Of a stretch of 64,000 nt of DNA, positions 53,443 to 62,371 are shown one piece after another. The DNA is taken from assembly GCA_022647575.1 (NCBI GenBank), contig JALCKY010000004.1, positions 62,001 through 126,000 of the forward strand. Direction: 5' to 3'. Position 1 is the first letter of the stretch. Every line of letters starts with the position of its first letter. A program made the translations under genes and the position numbers. The DNA comes from Lachnospiraceae bacterium (lineage in GTDB: Bacteria; Bacillota; Clostridia; Lachnospirales; Lachnospiraceae). The notes beneath the pieces were generated by a model that saw nothing but the letters and a program-made list of their open reading frames with translations, was not told where the DNA came from and did no database searches.

Positions 53443-54450
53443 CTATTTTACAATGAAGCCGTTTTCATCCCACAGATCATGCCAGTCATTCGCACCCGGC
53501 CACAGGAAAACCTGTCCCTTGACGAGACGGTTGCCGCATTCCAGTTTCGAGATCTTCTCCATTTCCTCGTCGGTCAGCGGATCTTCCGTAAAGGCCCTCA
53601 GATTGCTCATGTACTCATTTTCATGGACAGAGAACGGGATTGGGATCTGGCCGTGCTTCTGCGCCCATTTCAGGGCAATGATTGCCGGATGGACTCCGTG
53701 CGCCTGCGCGATTTCCTTCATCGTCGGCGTCTGCAGATCCGCGACGTCTTCCGCGCACATATCCCTCTCCGGTCTCTGCGGAGAACCCAGCGGCATGAAG
53801 CCGACCGGCTGGATGCCCTCTTTTACAAGATAGTCAAACAGCTCCTGCTGCTGGAAGCAGACGTGGCATTCCAGTTCGCAGGCTGCCGGCTTGACCGAAA
53901 GCTTCGGCAGGACGGCATCCAGTTTCGGGATCGTCATGTTGGAAATGCCGATGTTGCGGACAAGTCCTTCTTTTTTCAGATCCGCGATCTGCTCATAGGT
54001 GTCGACGAATTCATCGACGGAGAACGGCTTGGAATCCGGATTGCGGGAATCCACGTCGCAGTGCGGTGCATGGTAGTTCGGGAACGGCCAGTGGATGTAA
54101 TACATATCCACGTAATCGCACTTCAGGTCCTGAATGCTCTTCGTGCAGGCCTCGCGGACCTTCCTGTGCATATCGTTCCAGACCTTCGTCATGATGAAGA
54201 GATCTTTTCTCGTGACGGTTCCTGCGTCAAATGCGGACTGGAAGACTTCGCCGATCTCGTCTTCATTTCCATAGCAGGCTGCGCAGTCGAACATGCGGTA
54301 GCCGCCCCGGATTGCCCCCGCGACAGCTCCGGAAACTTCCTCGGACGTAAAACGGTCCGAACCGAAAGTTCCCATGCCGACGCACGGAATTTCCTCGCCT
54401 GTGTAAAGCTTTTTCTTTGGAACCATTGCCGGATCAATAAAATCAGTCAT
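53443..54450 (-). CDS. Aldo/keto reductase
   Basis: 335 residues. NAD(P)H-dependent reductase barrel with catalytic Asp and Tyr in MFDCAACYGNEDEIGEVF near residue 53, Lys in FIMTKVWN near 87 and His in DMYYIHWPFPN near 118. The cofactor end GNRLVKGQVF... is near 305. The usual FD(T/S)A motif is FDCAACYG here. AGGAGG precedes the ATG. It is the last gene of fba-lacI-kinase-gatD-like, so it likely interconverts a sugar and its polyol. Substrate not readable. Confidence 0.88.
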   Translation of the reverse strand: MTDFIDPAMVPKKKLYTGEEIPCVGMGTFGSDRFTSEEVSGAVAGAIRGGYRMFDCAACYGNEDEIGEVFQSAFDAGTVTRKDLFIMTKVWNDMHRKVREACTKSIQDLKCDYVDMYYIHWPFPNYHAPHCDVDSRNPDSKPFSVDEFVDTYEQIADLKKEGLVRNIGISNMTIPKLDAVLPKLSVKPAACELECHVCFQQQELFDYLVKEGIQPVGFMPLGSPQRPERDMCAEDVADLQTPTMKEIAQAHGVHPAIIALKWAQKHGQIPIPFSVHENEYMSNLRAFTEDPLTDEEMEKISKLECGNRLVKGQVFLWPGANDWHDLWDENGFIVK

Positions 54451-54464
54451 CTTCGCTTTCCTCC

Positions 54465-55514
54465 TTATTCTTCACTGCTGATCAGGATCTTGCCCTTGAC
54501 AAGTCCGGGCGTCTTAAACATTTCAAAAGCATCCGCGATTTTCGAAAGCGGCACTTTCTTAAAAATAAACGAATCATCGAACTTCAGCTGGCCGGTCTTG
54601 AAGTAATGGGCGGTAAGCTCCCATTCATGTCCCGGGAACGGTGCCGAATAGGACATCCAGGAACCGGTGACGGTCATTTCCTTGCGGTTGAGGTTCTCCC
54701 ACTCCGCAACCGTGAAGGTCATTTCCTTCTTCGGCGTTCCGATAAAGCACACCTGGGCTTTATTGGCAGCGAGCTGATAAGCCATCTTCATCGTGATGGT
54801 ATTGCCGGCCGTCTCATAGACATAGTCAAATCCCCTTCCGTCCGTGATGGCCATGGCCTGATCCATGAAGTCGGCATCCAGCGTATTGATTCCCGCCGTC
54901 GCACCGAGCCTCATGCCCAGATCCAGACGCTCTTTGACGATATCGAAAACAACAACCTTGGCTGCTCCGAAAATCTTCGCAAACTGCATCGTGAACATGC
55001 CGACCGTGCCGCCGCCCAGGATTGCCACCGTGCCGCCGCCTTTGTAATCCAGCCTTTCCAGGCCGTGCAGGGCTACGGTCGCCGGTTCAAACAAGGCGCC
55101 CTGTTCAAAGGAAACGTCATCTGAAAACGGAACTGCATTTTTCTCCGGAACGGCTACGTATTCCGCAAATGAACCAAACTGTCTGGAACCGATGAAACTG
55201 TAATGTTTGCACAGGGAATAGTTCCCTTTCTGACAGTCCTCGCACTGCATGCAGGGAACCAGCGGCACGCCGGCCACTCTCTGTCCCTTTGCGACTTTTG
55301 TGACGCCTTCGCCGACTTCCTCGACGACGCCCGAGAATTCATGTCCGAGCACATTCGGGAAGAAATGGCAGGCATCTCCGTTGACACGCGGAACATCCGA
55401 ACCGCAGATGCCGGTGTATTTTACCTTGATCAGGACCTCTCCGGCCTTGGGAACCGGTTTTTCAATCTCCTCATAGCGTATGTCATTTTTTGCATGTACA
55501 ACTCCTGCTTTCAT
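54465..55514 (-). CDS. Zinc-dependent polyol dehydrogenase, GatD-like
   Basis: 349 residues, medium-chain zinc alcohol dehydrogenase. Catalytic zinc: Cys in GICGSDVPRVNG near residue 37 and His-Glu in LGHEFSG near 59. Structural zinc cysteines in PCMQCEDCQKGNYSLC near 87-102. NAD-binding GGGTVGM near 170. The blocks FFPNVLGHEFSG, YSFIGSRQFGSFAEY and RKEMTVTGSWMSYSAPFPGHEWE closely resemble E. coli galactitol-1-phosphate 5-dehydrogenase. It probably oxidises a (phosphorylated) polyol to a ketose. It overlaps the FGGY kinase stop by ATGA and is 14 bases before the reductase gene. Confidence 0.85.
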   Translation of the reverse strand: MKAGVVHAKNDIRYEEIEKPVPKAGEVLIKVKYTGICGSDVPRVNGDACHFFPNVLGHEFSGVVEEVGEGVTKVAKGQRVAGVPLVPCMQCEDCQKGNYSLCKHYSFIGSRQFGSFAEYVAVPEKNAVPFSDDVSFEQGALFEPATVALHGLERLDYKGGGTVAILGGGTVGMFTMQFAKIFGAAKVVVFDIVKERLDLGMRLGATAGINTLDADFMDQAMAITDGRGFDYVYETAGNTITMKMAYQLAANKAQVCFIGTPKKEMTFTVAEWENLNRKEMTVTGSWMSYSAPFPGHEWELTAHYFKTGQLKFDDSFIFKKVPLSKIADAFEMFKTPGLVKGKILISSEE

Positions 55515-57037
55515 TTCCTGCTGCCTCCGTCTTTCTTCATCAGATCTTTCAGATTCTCATATAGCTGAAGATAAATCTCATAATTCTTTTCATATACTTC
55601 CTGCATGGCCGGATTCGGTTCATGCCTTCGCGTGATTTTCACGGTCCGGTTCACGGCTTCGCGGTAATCTGCATACATCCCTGTTCCGACTCCGGCAAGC
55701 AGAGCGGCTCCCAGCGTCGTCGCGGTATCGGATGAGGGAACGGCAATCGGCCTCCCCGTGACGTCGGATTTGATCTGCGTCCAGAGAATAGAATTGGCCG
55801 AGCCTCCCATCGCACGCAGCTCGCCGGCCTTTGCGCCCGCCTTTTCCGCCGTGTCCAGATTGTGGCGCAGGGCAAATGCGACTCCTTCCATCGCGGCACG
55901 GATCAGATGGCCTTTCGTCTTGGAAAAATCAAGTCCGAAATAAACACCTTTCGCATCCGGGTCCCAGATCGGCGACCGCTCCCCCGCCATGTACGGCAGG
56001 AAAATAAGTCCTTCCGAACCTGCCGGCACCTTCTCCGCCAGATCATTGAACTGCTGAAGAGAGCTCTTTCCGTTTTCCGCCGACTTCATGCGTTCGGCTT
56101 CTCCCAGCTGCTGCTCCAGCCAGCGCATGACGCCGCCTCCGCCGGTAGTGCCTCCCTGCAGAAGCCATTTCCCGGGAACGACATGGAAGCTCAGGATCAG
56201 CTTCGGATCCGCTTTCGGCGTGTCCAGGCAGATGCTCATGCCTCCCGCCTGACCGCCCTGTTCCTGCGTTTCGCCTTCGGAAACCACTCCGGCCCCCAGG
56301 GTTCCGCAGCAGGCATCAAGTCCTCCGGCTACGACCGGGACTCCTTCCGGAATGCCCGTCTCCTCAGAAGCCTTCTTCGTTACGCCGCCGGCCACATGGT
56401 CGCAGGGAACGATGTCCGGCAGGAAGCTCATCGGGATTCCGAGTTCTTCAGCCATCGCCGCGTCCCATTTTCCGGCAGCGGCATTGAAGCAGTGAAGACC
56501 GTACCCCTGGCTCAGGTCCTGCGTGATCTGTCCGGTCAGCCGGTAGCAGATGTACGCATTTGACTGCAGGATCTTATCGATTTTTCCGAAAATCTCCGGC
56601 CGGTTCTGCCTGTACCAGATGATTTTCGGCGTCGTATACGAAGGGGAAAGCGGATTGCCTGCCACAGCGAAAATCCTGTCTTTTCCGATACGGCTGTTCA
56701 GTTCCTCACAGATTCCGGCCGCACGCATGTCGAACCAGATCGGCGTTTTCGCAAGAACATTTCCTTCCGAGTCAACCGGAATGGCACTCCAGCTCTGCCC
56801 GTCGATGCCGATTCCCGAAATATCCTGCGGTTTCAGCCGTCCTCTTGCAAAGATCCGGCGGACTGCGCCGCAGACGGCTGTCCACCATTCATCCGGATCC
56901 TGCTCGGCCCATCCGGGATTGGGATAATAAACGGCATAATCGCCGCTTTCGCTGTCGATGACCGTGCCGTCCTCTGCAAAGACCGCAATCTTGCAGGCAG
57001 ATGTTCCGATATCGATTCCCATCAGATATTCGATCAT
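55511..57037 (-). CDS. FGGY-family carbohydrate kinase (xylulokinase type)
   Basis: 508 residues. The phosphate loop GIDIGTSACKIAVFAEDG is near residue 6, GIGIDGQSWSAIPVD near 80, GGLDACCGTLGAG near 236 and FLPYMAGERSPIWDPDAKGVYFGL near 340. MEGVAFALRHNLDTAEKAG, MGGSANSILWTQI and ATTLGAALLAGVG complete the family set. It transfers phosphate to a ketose or polyol; the exact sugar (xylulose, ribulose or another) cannot be told. It overlaps lacI by ATGA and the GatD-like gene by ATGA, so all three are coupled. Confidence 0.9.
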   Translation of the reverse strand: MIEYLMGIDIGTSACKIAVFAEDGTVIDSESGDYAVYYPNPGWAEQDPDEWWTAVCGAVRRIFARGRLKPQDISGIGIDGQSWSAIPVDSEGNVLAKTPIWFDMRAAGICEELNSRIGKDRIFAVAGNPLSPSYTTPKIIWYRQNRPEIFGKIDKILQSNAYICYRLTGQITQDLSQGYGLHCFNAAAGKWDAAMAEELGIPMSFLPDIVPCDHVAGGVTKKASEETGIPEGVPVVAGGLDACCGTLGAGVVSEGETQEQGGQAGGMSICLDTPKADPKLILSFHVVPGKWLLQGGTTGGGGVMRWLEQQLGEAERMKSAENGKSSLQQFNDLAEKVPAGSEGLIFLPYMAGERSPIWDPDAKGVYFGLDFSKTKGHLIRAAMEGVAFALRHNLDTAEKAGAKAGELRAMGGSANSILWTQIKSDVTGRPIAVPSSDTATTLGAALLAGVGTGMYADYREAVNRTVKITRRHEPNPAMQEVYEKNYEIYLQLYENLKDLMKKDGGSRK

Positions 57038-58098
57038 TGACTGACCTCTTTCAGTTTCTTCGGATAAAGGCTGCGTACGGATTTTCCCTCTTCGATCTCC
57101 GTTTTCAGCGTAATGTCATGGCGAAGATACGAACCGTCTTCCTTCGCACCTTTTGCCTTCTCATCTTTCGGTTCTTCCAGATGCTTCAGGATCATCTGCG
57201 CCGCTTTTTTCCCGATCTCCGCCGTCGGCTGCACGACGATCGTCAGGGACGGGCTGCAGGCCTTCGCAAAAGAAAGATTGTCAAAGCCGATGAAAGACAG
57301 ATCCTGCGGAATCCGGATGCCGAGTTCATTGACGGCAATCATGGCGCCCATCGTCATTTCATAGTTTGTCGCAAAAACCGCCGTCATGTCAGGGCAGTTC
57401 TTTACCAGGGTTTTCAGGCCGTCGATTCCGCTCTGGATGGTATGGTCTCCGTGGTAAATGAACCTGTCTTCCTGCCGGATGCCTGCCTCTTTCAGTTTTT
57501 TCAGGCACCCTTTCAGACGTTCATCTGCCGTGTAAAGTCCTTCCGGTCCGGCAATGATGCCGATCCGGTCATGTCCGTTTTTCAGGAATTCGCCGACGGC
57601 ATTTTCAGCCGCCTCGCGGTTATTGACGCAGATGGAGTTGCAGTGCATCGTCCTGATCCGGCGGTCGATCAGGATAATCGGTTTGCCGGAGTCCACAAAG
57701 GCCTCCAGATTTTTCCCCGACGTATCCACCGGCATGTTGATGATGCCGTCTACCCGCTTCCGGAGCAGGAAGTCAATCGCTTCTTTTTCCAGTTTCTGAT
57801 CGGTGCGGCAGTCGCAGATGATGGTGGCGTAGCTGTGCCTGCGCAGGACATCCTCCATGCTCGTCAGGACTTCGGCGCAGAAGGTATTGTTCAGTTCGGG
57901 AATGACCACGCCGATGGTTTTCGTCCGGTTGGTCTTCAGCCCCCTTGCCGTCTCATTGACTTCGTAATGCAGTTTCTTTATGGCTTCTTCAATGCGGACG
58001 CGGTTTTTTTCACGTAAATGACCGCCGTTGATGTAGGAAGAGATCGTAGCAAGTCCCAGTCCTGTCTCTTCCGCGATATCTTTGATTGTTGCCGCCAT
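57034..58098 (-). CDS. LacI-family transcriptional repressor
   Basis: 354 residues. N-terminal helix-turn-helix ATIKDIAEETGLGLATISSYINGGHLREKNRVRIEEAIKKL (about 2-43), with the hinge LNxxARGLK as VNETARGLKTNRTKTIGVVIPEL. The C-terminal sugar-binding domain includes CDCRTDQKLEKEAIDFLLRKRVDGIINMP near 97 and TNYEMTMGAMIAVNELGIRIPQDLSFIGFDNLSFAKACSPSLTIVVQPT near 246. It is encoded within the operon it likely controls: two CGAAACGTTTCG operators flank the fba promoter, and one lies at the pfkB operon. GGAGG precedes the ATG. Confidence 0.92.
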   Translation of the reverse strand: MAATIKDIAEETGLGLATISSYINGGHLREKNRVRIEEAIKKLHYEVNETARGLKTNRTKTIGVVIPELNNTFCAEVLTSMEDVLRRHSYATIICDCRTDQKLEKEAIDFLLRKRVDGIINMPVDTSGKNLEAFVDSGKPIILIDRRIRTMHCNSICVNNREAAENAVGEFLKNGHDRIGIIAGPEGLYTADERLKGCLKKLKEAGIRQEDRFIYHGDHTIQSGIDGLKTLVKNCPDMTAVFATNYEMTMGAMIAVNELGIRIPQDLSFIGFDNLSFAKACSPSLTIVVQPTAEIGKKAAQMILKHLEEPKDEKAKGAKEDGSYLRHDITLKTEIEEGKSVRSLYPKKLKEVSQ

Positions 58099-58118
58099 AT
58101 TCAGTCCTCCGTCACGTC

Positions 58119-58183
58119 TGCTGGTCTTCTGCTTTGCGCCTGCTGGTTTCTGCTTTGCGCCTGCTGTTCTTCTGCTTTCCGCC
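58119..58183. repeat. 22-bp tandem repeat, three copies
   Basis: TGCTGGT(C)TTCTGCTTTGCGCC units at 58119, 58141 and 58162. It lies between the end of fba and the start of lacI, in the leader of lacI within the operon. Confidence 0.85.
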
Positions 58184-58201
58184 TGCTTTTTTCAGATCCG
58201 T

Positions 58202-59053
58202 TTATGCTTTTCCGTCGCAGCCGCAGACCTTCATTCTGCCTTCGACAAGTTCCGTCACGGCAGCCATTCCGGCCTTTCCGAATTTCTTCGGATCAAATGT
58301 ATCCGGCTGTTCCGCATAAAGGGCTTTCTCTGCATCCGTATAAGCCTTGCGGAGTTCCGTCGCAAAGTTGACCTTGCAGATGCCGCGCTTCACGCACTCC
58401 GTCACCTGCTCCGACGTCAGTCCGGACGCACCGTGCAGAACCAGGGGAATGGAAACCGTCTTGCGGATTTCAGAAAGGCGGTCAACATCCAGGACAGGCG
58501 TTCCGACGTAGAATCCATGGGCCGTTCCGATGGCGACTGCCAGGGAATCAATTCCCGTACGCTCCGCGTAATCCTGTGCCTGCTTCGGGTCGGTATTCGT
58601 ATCGACATCCTTCACGACAAGATCATCTTCCTTGCCGCCTACTTTTCCAAGTTCCGCTTCCACCGGCACGCCGTAGTTCTTTGCTTCTGCAACCACTTTC
58701 TGTGCCAGTGCGATATTTGCTTCATAATCCAGCTTCGATCCGTCGATCATGACGGAGGTATAGCCGTTTTTCAGGCATTCGCAGGCCAGTTCATAGCTGT
58801 CGCCGTGATCAAGGTGAAGACAGACCGGAACGGAAGTATTCTCGGCCTCTGCTTTGACAATCGCCGCATAAGTGGCGCTCGTTCCGTATTTAATGGTTCC
58901 CGGCGTAGTCTGCAGCATGACCGGAGCCTTCAGTTCTTCCGCGGCGCGGATGACTGCCTTGACCATTTCCATGTTTTCAACGTTAAAAGCTCCTACGGCA
59001 TAATGGCCTTCCTGGGCTTTAAGAAGCATTTCTTTCGACGTGACAAGTGGCAT
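58202..59053 (-). CDS. fba: Class II fructose/tagatose-bisphosphate aldolase
   Basis: 283 residues from ATG 59053 (AGGAGG eight bases upstream); longer frames to 59140 run into the operator and are rejected. It begins PLVTSKEMLLKAQEGHYAVGAFNVENMEM. Zinc and active-site marks: VCLHLDHGDSYELACECLKNGYTSVMIDGS near residue 77, AELGKVGGKEDD near 130, GTAHGFYVGTPVLD near 175 and LVLHGASGLTSEQV near 204. It splits ketose-1,6-bisphosphate to DHAP and glyceraldehyde-3-phosphate. With a GatD-like dehydrogenase and PfkB kinase in the same regulon, tagatose or another ketose bisphosphate is as likely as fructose. Confidence 0.9.
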   Translation of the reverse strand: MPLVTSKEMLLKAQEGHYAVGAFNVENMEMVKAVIRAAEELKAPVMLQTTPGTIKYGTSATYAAIVKAEAENTSVPVCLHLDHGDSYELACECLKNGYTSVMIDGSKLDYEANIALAQKVVAEAKNYGVPVEAELGKVGGKEDDLVVKDVDTNTDPKQAQDYAERTGIDSLAVAIGTAHGFYVGTPVLDVDRLSEIRKTVSIPLVLHGASGLTSEQVTECVKRGICKVNFATELRKAYTDAEKALYAEQPDTFDPKKFGKAGMAAVTELVEGRMKVCGCDGKA

Positions 59054-59089
59054 CTTTTTTTCCTCCTGAGAGATTGGGTGTAAGCAATT

Positions 59090-59101
59090 CGAAACGTTTC
59101 G
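59090..59101. promoter_or_regulatory. LacI-type operator, proximal fba site
   Basis: CGAAACGTTTCG, perfect palindrome just downstream of the fba -10, over the start site. Confidence 0.85.
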
Positions 59102-59111
59102 CTTTTCCTTT

Positions 59112-59140
59112 ACTATATTCCTGCCCGGGCGGTTTGTCAA
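59112..59140 (-). promoter_or_regulatory. fba operon promoter
   Basis: TTGACA at 59135-59140, a 17-base spacer and TATAGT at 59112-59117 on the minus strand. It lies between two identical operators whose centres are 59 bases apart. Confidence 0.85.
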
Positions 59141-59148
59141 GCGGTATC

Positions 59149-59160
59149 CGAAACGTTTCG
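59149..59160. promoter_or_regulatory. LacI-type operator, distal fba site
   Basis: CGAAACGTTTCG, perfect palindrome upstream of the fba -35. Together with the proximal site it would allow looping or cooperative binding. Confidence 0.8.
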
Positions 59161-59200
59161 ATTATTTTTATTCATTCTTCTCTCTGCCCCGGAGACGCAC

Positions 59201-59226
59201 AGAAGCCGGCCTCCCGGCCGGCTTCT
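59201..59226. terminator. Strong hairpin between the GGDEF gene and fba promoter
   Basis: GAAGCCGGCC and GGCCGGCTTC arms with a four-base loop, a perfect 10-base stem. The flanking T-tracts are weak, so termination efficiency is uncertain. Confidence 0.55.
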
Positions 59227-59244
59227 TACTTTCCCCAATTTCTC

Positions 59245-61116
59245 TCAGCTTTTCCCGCGCTCCATTTTTCTTGTCTGCTTCTCTTCGTACATCCTCTGGT
59301 CCGCAATCCGCACGCATTCCCCGAGGGAGCGGCTGTCATCAGCCGGTGAGAAACAGAACCCGATGCTCATCCCCAGAGCCAGGGAAATCGGGCTGCTCCT
59401 GTTGAATTCGCTGAGTGCGTCCATGATTCTTCCCTTCAGGACTTCCTTGTCGCTCTCACAGCTGCAGCTGCCGAGCAGAAGGAATTCGTCCCCGCCGTAG
59501 CGGACGGCGATCTGCCTGCTGCTGCAGACCTTTTTCAGGATATCGGCAATGACCTTGATCGCATAGTCGCCCAGGTCATGTCCGAGACTGTCGTGATTTC
59601 CTTCAGCCTGTCCATATCCGCAAAGGCAATCAGCATGGGTTTCTTCTCTTCCCGGTTCCTGCCGAACAGCTCCTCTCCGAAGCGTTCGTACCCGAACGGT
59701 TGTAAAGCCCTGTCAGCGGATCATGCACATAGAGTTCATCCAGTTTTTTATTGTAATCGTGCAGCACTTTCTTCGTGCGCAGGTTTTCAATCGCCAGGTC
59801 GATCAGCGTCAGCGTTCCGTGCAGCATATCCCGGTCAACTGCCTGTGAATAGCCGTTCAGCAAAAAGAAGCCGAAGGACCGCGACTTGAAATGCAGGGGA
59901 TAGCACATCACGATTTCGCCGCCGTTCGGACTGCTCGCATGGAAATCCAGGATTTCCTTCCTCGTCATGATCTTTTCATCCGAATTCATGGCGACAAACT
60001 CTTCCGGATAGCCGTTCTCCCCGGTATTCTCTCACGCCCGTGCGCACCGAGTCATAGAAATCCCTGTTCAGAAAGACTTCGACTCCCCTGGCATCCGAAC
60101 ATGCTCTCATTCTTCTTGAGTGAATCCGTTAATTCCCGGAGCGTCGAAGCTTCCAGGATCTGCTCGTGAAGGATTTCCTGCTTTTCAAGATACTCCTGCT
60201 TGTAGTATTCTTCATGGAAATGACGCACGCGCAGGGAACGGTCGAACTCGTCCCTGTTCGAAGCACATCCGCAGCTCTCCGTTTTTTCAAGACGGTATTC
60301 GGAGTCCATCTGCTTCGGAATGTCAAAGCCCTGGATCCGCCGCAGGATCATCCGCATCGCTTCATAGCCCTGACCGTTATGATAGCGGTAGATGGTCGTG
60401 ATGGACGGAGAATAATCCTGTGCGCTTTTAATGCCGTCGAAGCCGGTAATCCGGATATCGCCCGGCACCTGGATGCCATGGTTCTTCAGGGCTTCACACG
60501 CCCCGATGGCCATCTCATCGTTCGAGCAGACGATGGCATCCGGCATCGCTTTTCTTTCAATGATCTCATCGACAGCCTTCATTCCGGCCTCTATCTGGAA
60601 ATTTCCGCCATGGATCATGGAATCGTCAAGCGGCAGGCTGAACTTTTTCAGCGTATCCCGGTAGGCTCTCAGTCTTTCCTGATTTTCCAGATGCCAGTCC
60701 GGCCCGCTGATGAAATGGATAATATGGCAGTTGTGCTGCGTGATCAGATGCTCCACGATTTCGCACATCGCCTTATAGTTGTTGACGCCTATGAAAGGAC
60801 ATCCTTCCAGAGGATAATCCGCCACGACCGCCGGCACGCCGGAGGCCCGTACGTCCTTCCAGACCTTCTGCCTGATTTCATCGCTCATCAGCAGATTGCC
60901 TTCGATAATGACCCCGTCGAAATCTTTCCAGTTCGGCAGTTCAAAAATATTGTATTCTCCGATATAGTTCGGACTTTTGCTGTCAATGCCTCCGAAGGAA
61001 TTGAAGACAAAAACGGAAGTCGTTCCCTGCATGGCGAAGCGGTTGATGCCGTGCAGAAATTCGACCATGATGCCGGGTGTCCAGTAACCGGTTAAGACCG
61101 CAATCTTATAGTTCAT
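59245..61116 (-). pseudogene. Diguanylate cyclase with LacI-like sensor domain, frameshifted
   Basis: One gene of about 623 codons, split by four apparent one-base shifts. From 61116 to about 60085 it encodes a LacI-type ligand-binding domain without a DNA-binding head (NYKIAVLTGYWTPGIMVEFL, then VCSNDEMAIGACEALKNHGI and RITGFDGIKSAQDYSP), then a linker helix. The frame changes near 60085, 60030, 59695 and 59590. Joining the pieces restores a linker, LYVHDPLTGLYNRFGYERF, ADMDRLKEIN and RYGGDEFLLLG (GGDEF near 59482-59499), ending at TGA 59245-59247. No membrane segment is seen. It ends the nucleoside salvage operon. Either a decayed diguanylate cyclase or clustered sequencing errors. Confidence 0.75.
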
Positions 61117-61153
61117 GCTGCTCCCCTCTGATGCCGCCGTACGCTTTTGATAA

Positions 61154-61591
61154 TCAGGAAATTTCAGACGGACCGAAACCTTCCGGCAGAAGTTCCCGCA
61201 AAGTGAACTCCTTCATCTGACCGTCGCTTCTCGTCAGCAGGATCCGGAAACTGTCCGGGCTGCAGAACTCCTCCAGAACCTGACGGCACACGCCGCAGGG
61301 CGGACAGAATTCCGTCGCTTTTCCGTCTTTTCCTCCGGCAATGCAGATGGCCGCAAAATCCTTTTCTCCTTCACTGACTGCTTTGAAGACTGCCGTCCTC
61401 TCCGCACAGTTCGACGGGGTAAAAGCTGCATTCTCTACATTGCATCCGGTGTAGATCTTTCCGTCCCTGCACAGAAGCGCCGCTCCCACATGGAAATGCG
61501 AATACGGTGCATAGGAACGGGAAAGCATTGCAATTGCCTTTTCCTGCAGTTCCTTACGGACCTCAGCAGGTATTCCGGAATCCTCTTTCAT
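61154..61591 (-). CDS. cdd: Cytidine deaminase
   Basis: 145 residues. Zinc-dependent deaminase with active-site Cys-Ala-Glu in NVENAAFTPSNCAERTAVFKAV near residue 50 and PPCGVCRQVLEEF near 97. The start SYAPYSHFHVGAALLCRDG is the usual substrate-binding region. It deaminates cytidine and deoxycytidine to uridine forms. It follows deoD by about 12 bases in an operon with udp. The ribosome binding site is weak. Confidence 0.95.
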   Translation of the reverse strand: MKEDSGIPAEVRKELQEKAIAMLSRSYAPYSHFHVGAALLCRDGKIYTGCNVENAAFTPSNCAERTAVFKAVSEGEKDFAAICIAGGKDGKATEFCPPCGVCRQVLEEFCSPDSFRILLTRSDGQMKEFTLRELLPEGFGPSEIS

Positions 61592-61603
61592 TTTCCGACA
61601 GCC

Positions 61604-62314
61604 TCACGCAAGTTCCAGTGCCAGTTCCATCATCTTCCCGAAACCTACCTCGCGGTCCTTGGAAGACAGACATTTCCCGGTCAGAATCTCATCCGATATC
61701 GAGAACATGGCAAGCGCATTCTTCCCGAGCTTCGCCGCGTTCATGTAGAGGGCAGCTGATTCCATTTCCAGGCAGATGATACCGAGGTTCTGCCATTTCC
61801 TCACGTTCTCCGGATCCTCGCTGTAGAAGACGTCTTCTGACAGAACGTTTCCGACGACAACCTTCGTCTTCAGCTTCTCCGAAGCCTTGACGGCCTTGTA
61901 GAGAAGATTCCAGGAAGCAATCGGAGCAAAGGTTCCGTAGAGATGGAACTGATCCTGCCAGGAAGAAGTCGTGCTGGCTCCCTCCGCCAGGACAATATCC
62001 TTAAGCTGCACGTCTTTGCGGATAGAACCCGCCGAGCCGATGCGCACGATGTTCTCCACGCCGTAGAACTGATAAAGTTCATAGGAATAAATGCCGATGG
62101 AAGGCATGCCCATTCCCGAAGCCATGACGGAAATTTTCTTTCCGTTATATGTTCCGGTATAGCCCAGGACATTCCGGACATCCGTCACGAGCTTTGCATC
62201 CTTCAGATAATTCTCCGCGATGTATTTCGCTCTCAGGGGATCGCCCGGCATCAGAACAGTTTTTGCAAAATCGTTTTTTTTCGCCCGGATATGGGGTGTC
62301 GGAATGTTTGCCAT
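61604..62314 (-). CDS. deoD: Purine-nucleoside phosphorylase
   Basis: 236 residues, the hexameric bacterial type. Seen: TPHIRAKKNDFAKTVLMPGDPLRAKYIAENYL at the start, GMGMPSIGIYSYELYQFYGVENIVRIGSAGS near residue 66 and CLEMESAALYMNAAKLGKNALAMFSISDEI near 176. It splits purine nucleosides with phosphate into base and (deoxy)ribose-1-phosphate. AAGGAG lies about eight bases before the ATG. Confidence 0.95.
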   Translation of the reverse strand: MANIPTPHIRAKKNDFAKTVLMPGDPLRAKYIAENYLKDAKLVTDVRNVLGYTGTYNGKKISVMASGMGMPSIGIYSYELYQFYGVENIVRIGSAGSIRKDVQLKDIVLAEGASTTSSWQDQFHLYGTFAPIASWNLLYKAVKASEKLKTKVVVGNVLSEDVFYSEDPENVRKWQNLGIICLEMESAALYMNAAKLGKNALAMFSISDEILTGKCLSSKDREVGFGKMMELALELA

Positions 62315-62371
62315 CTTCTTCTCCTTTTTTTGGTTTGCTGGTTGACGGTACTGTCAGGACATGCTGCTTTC

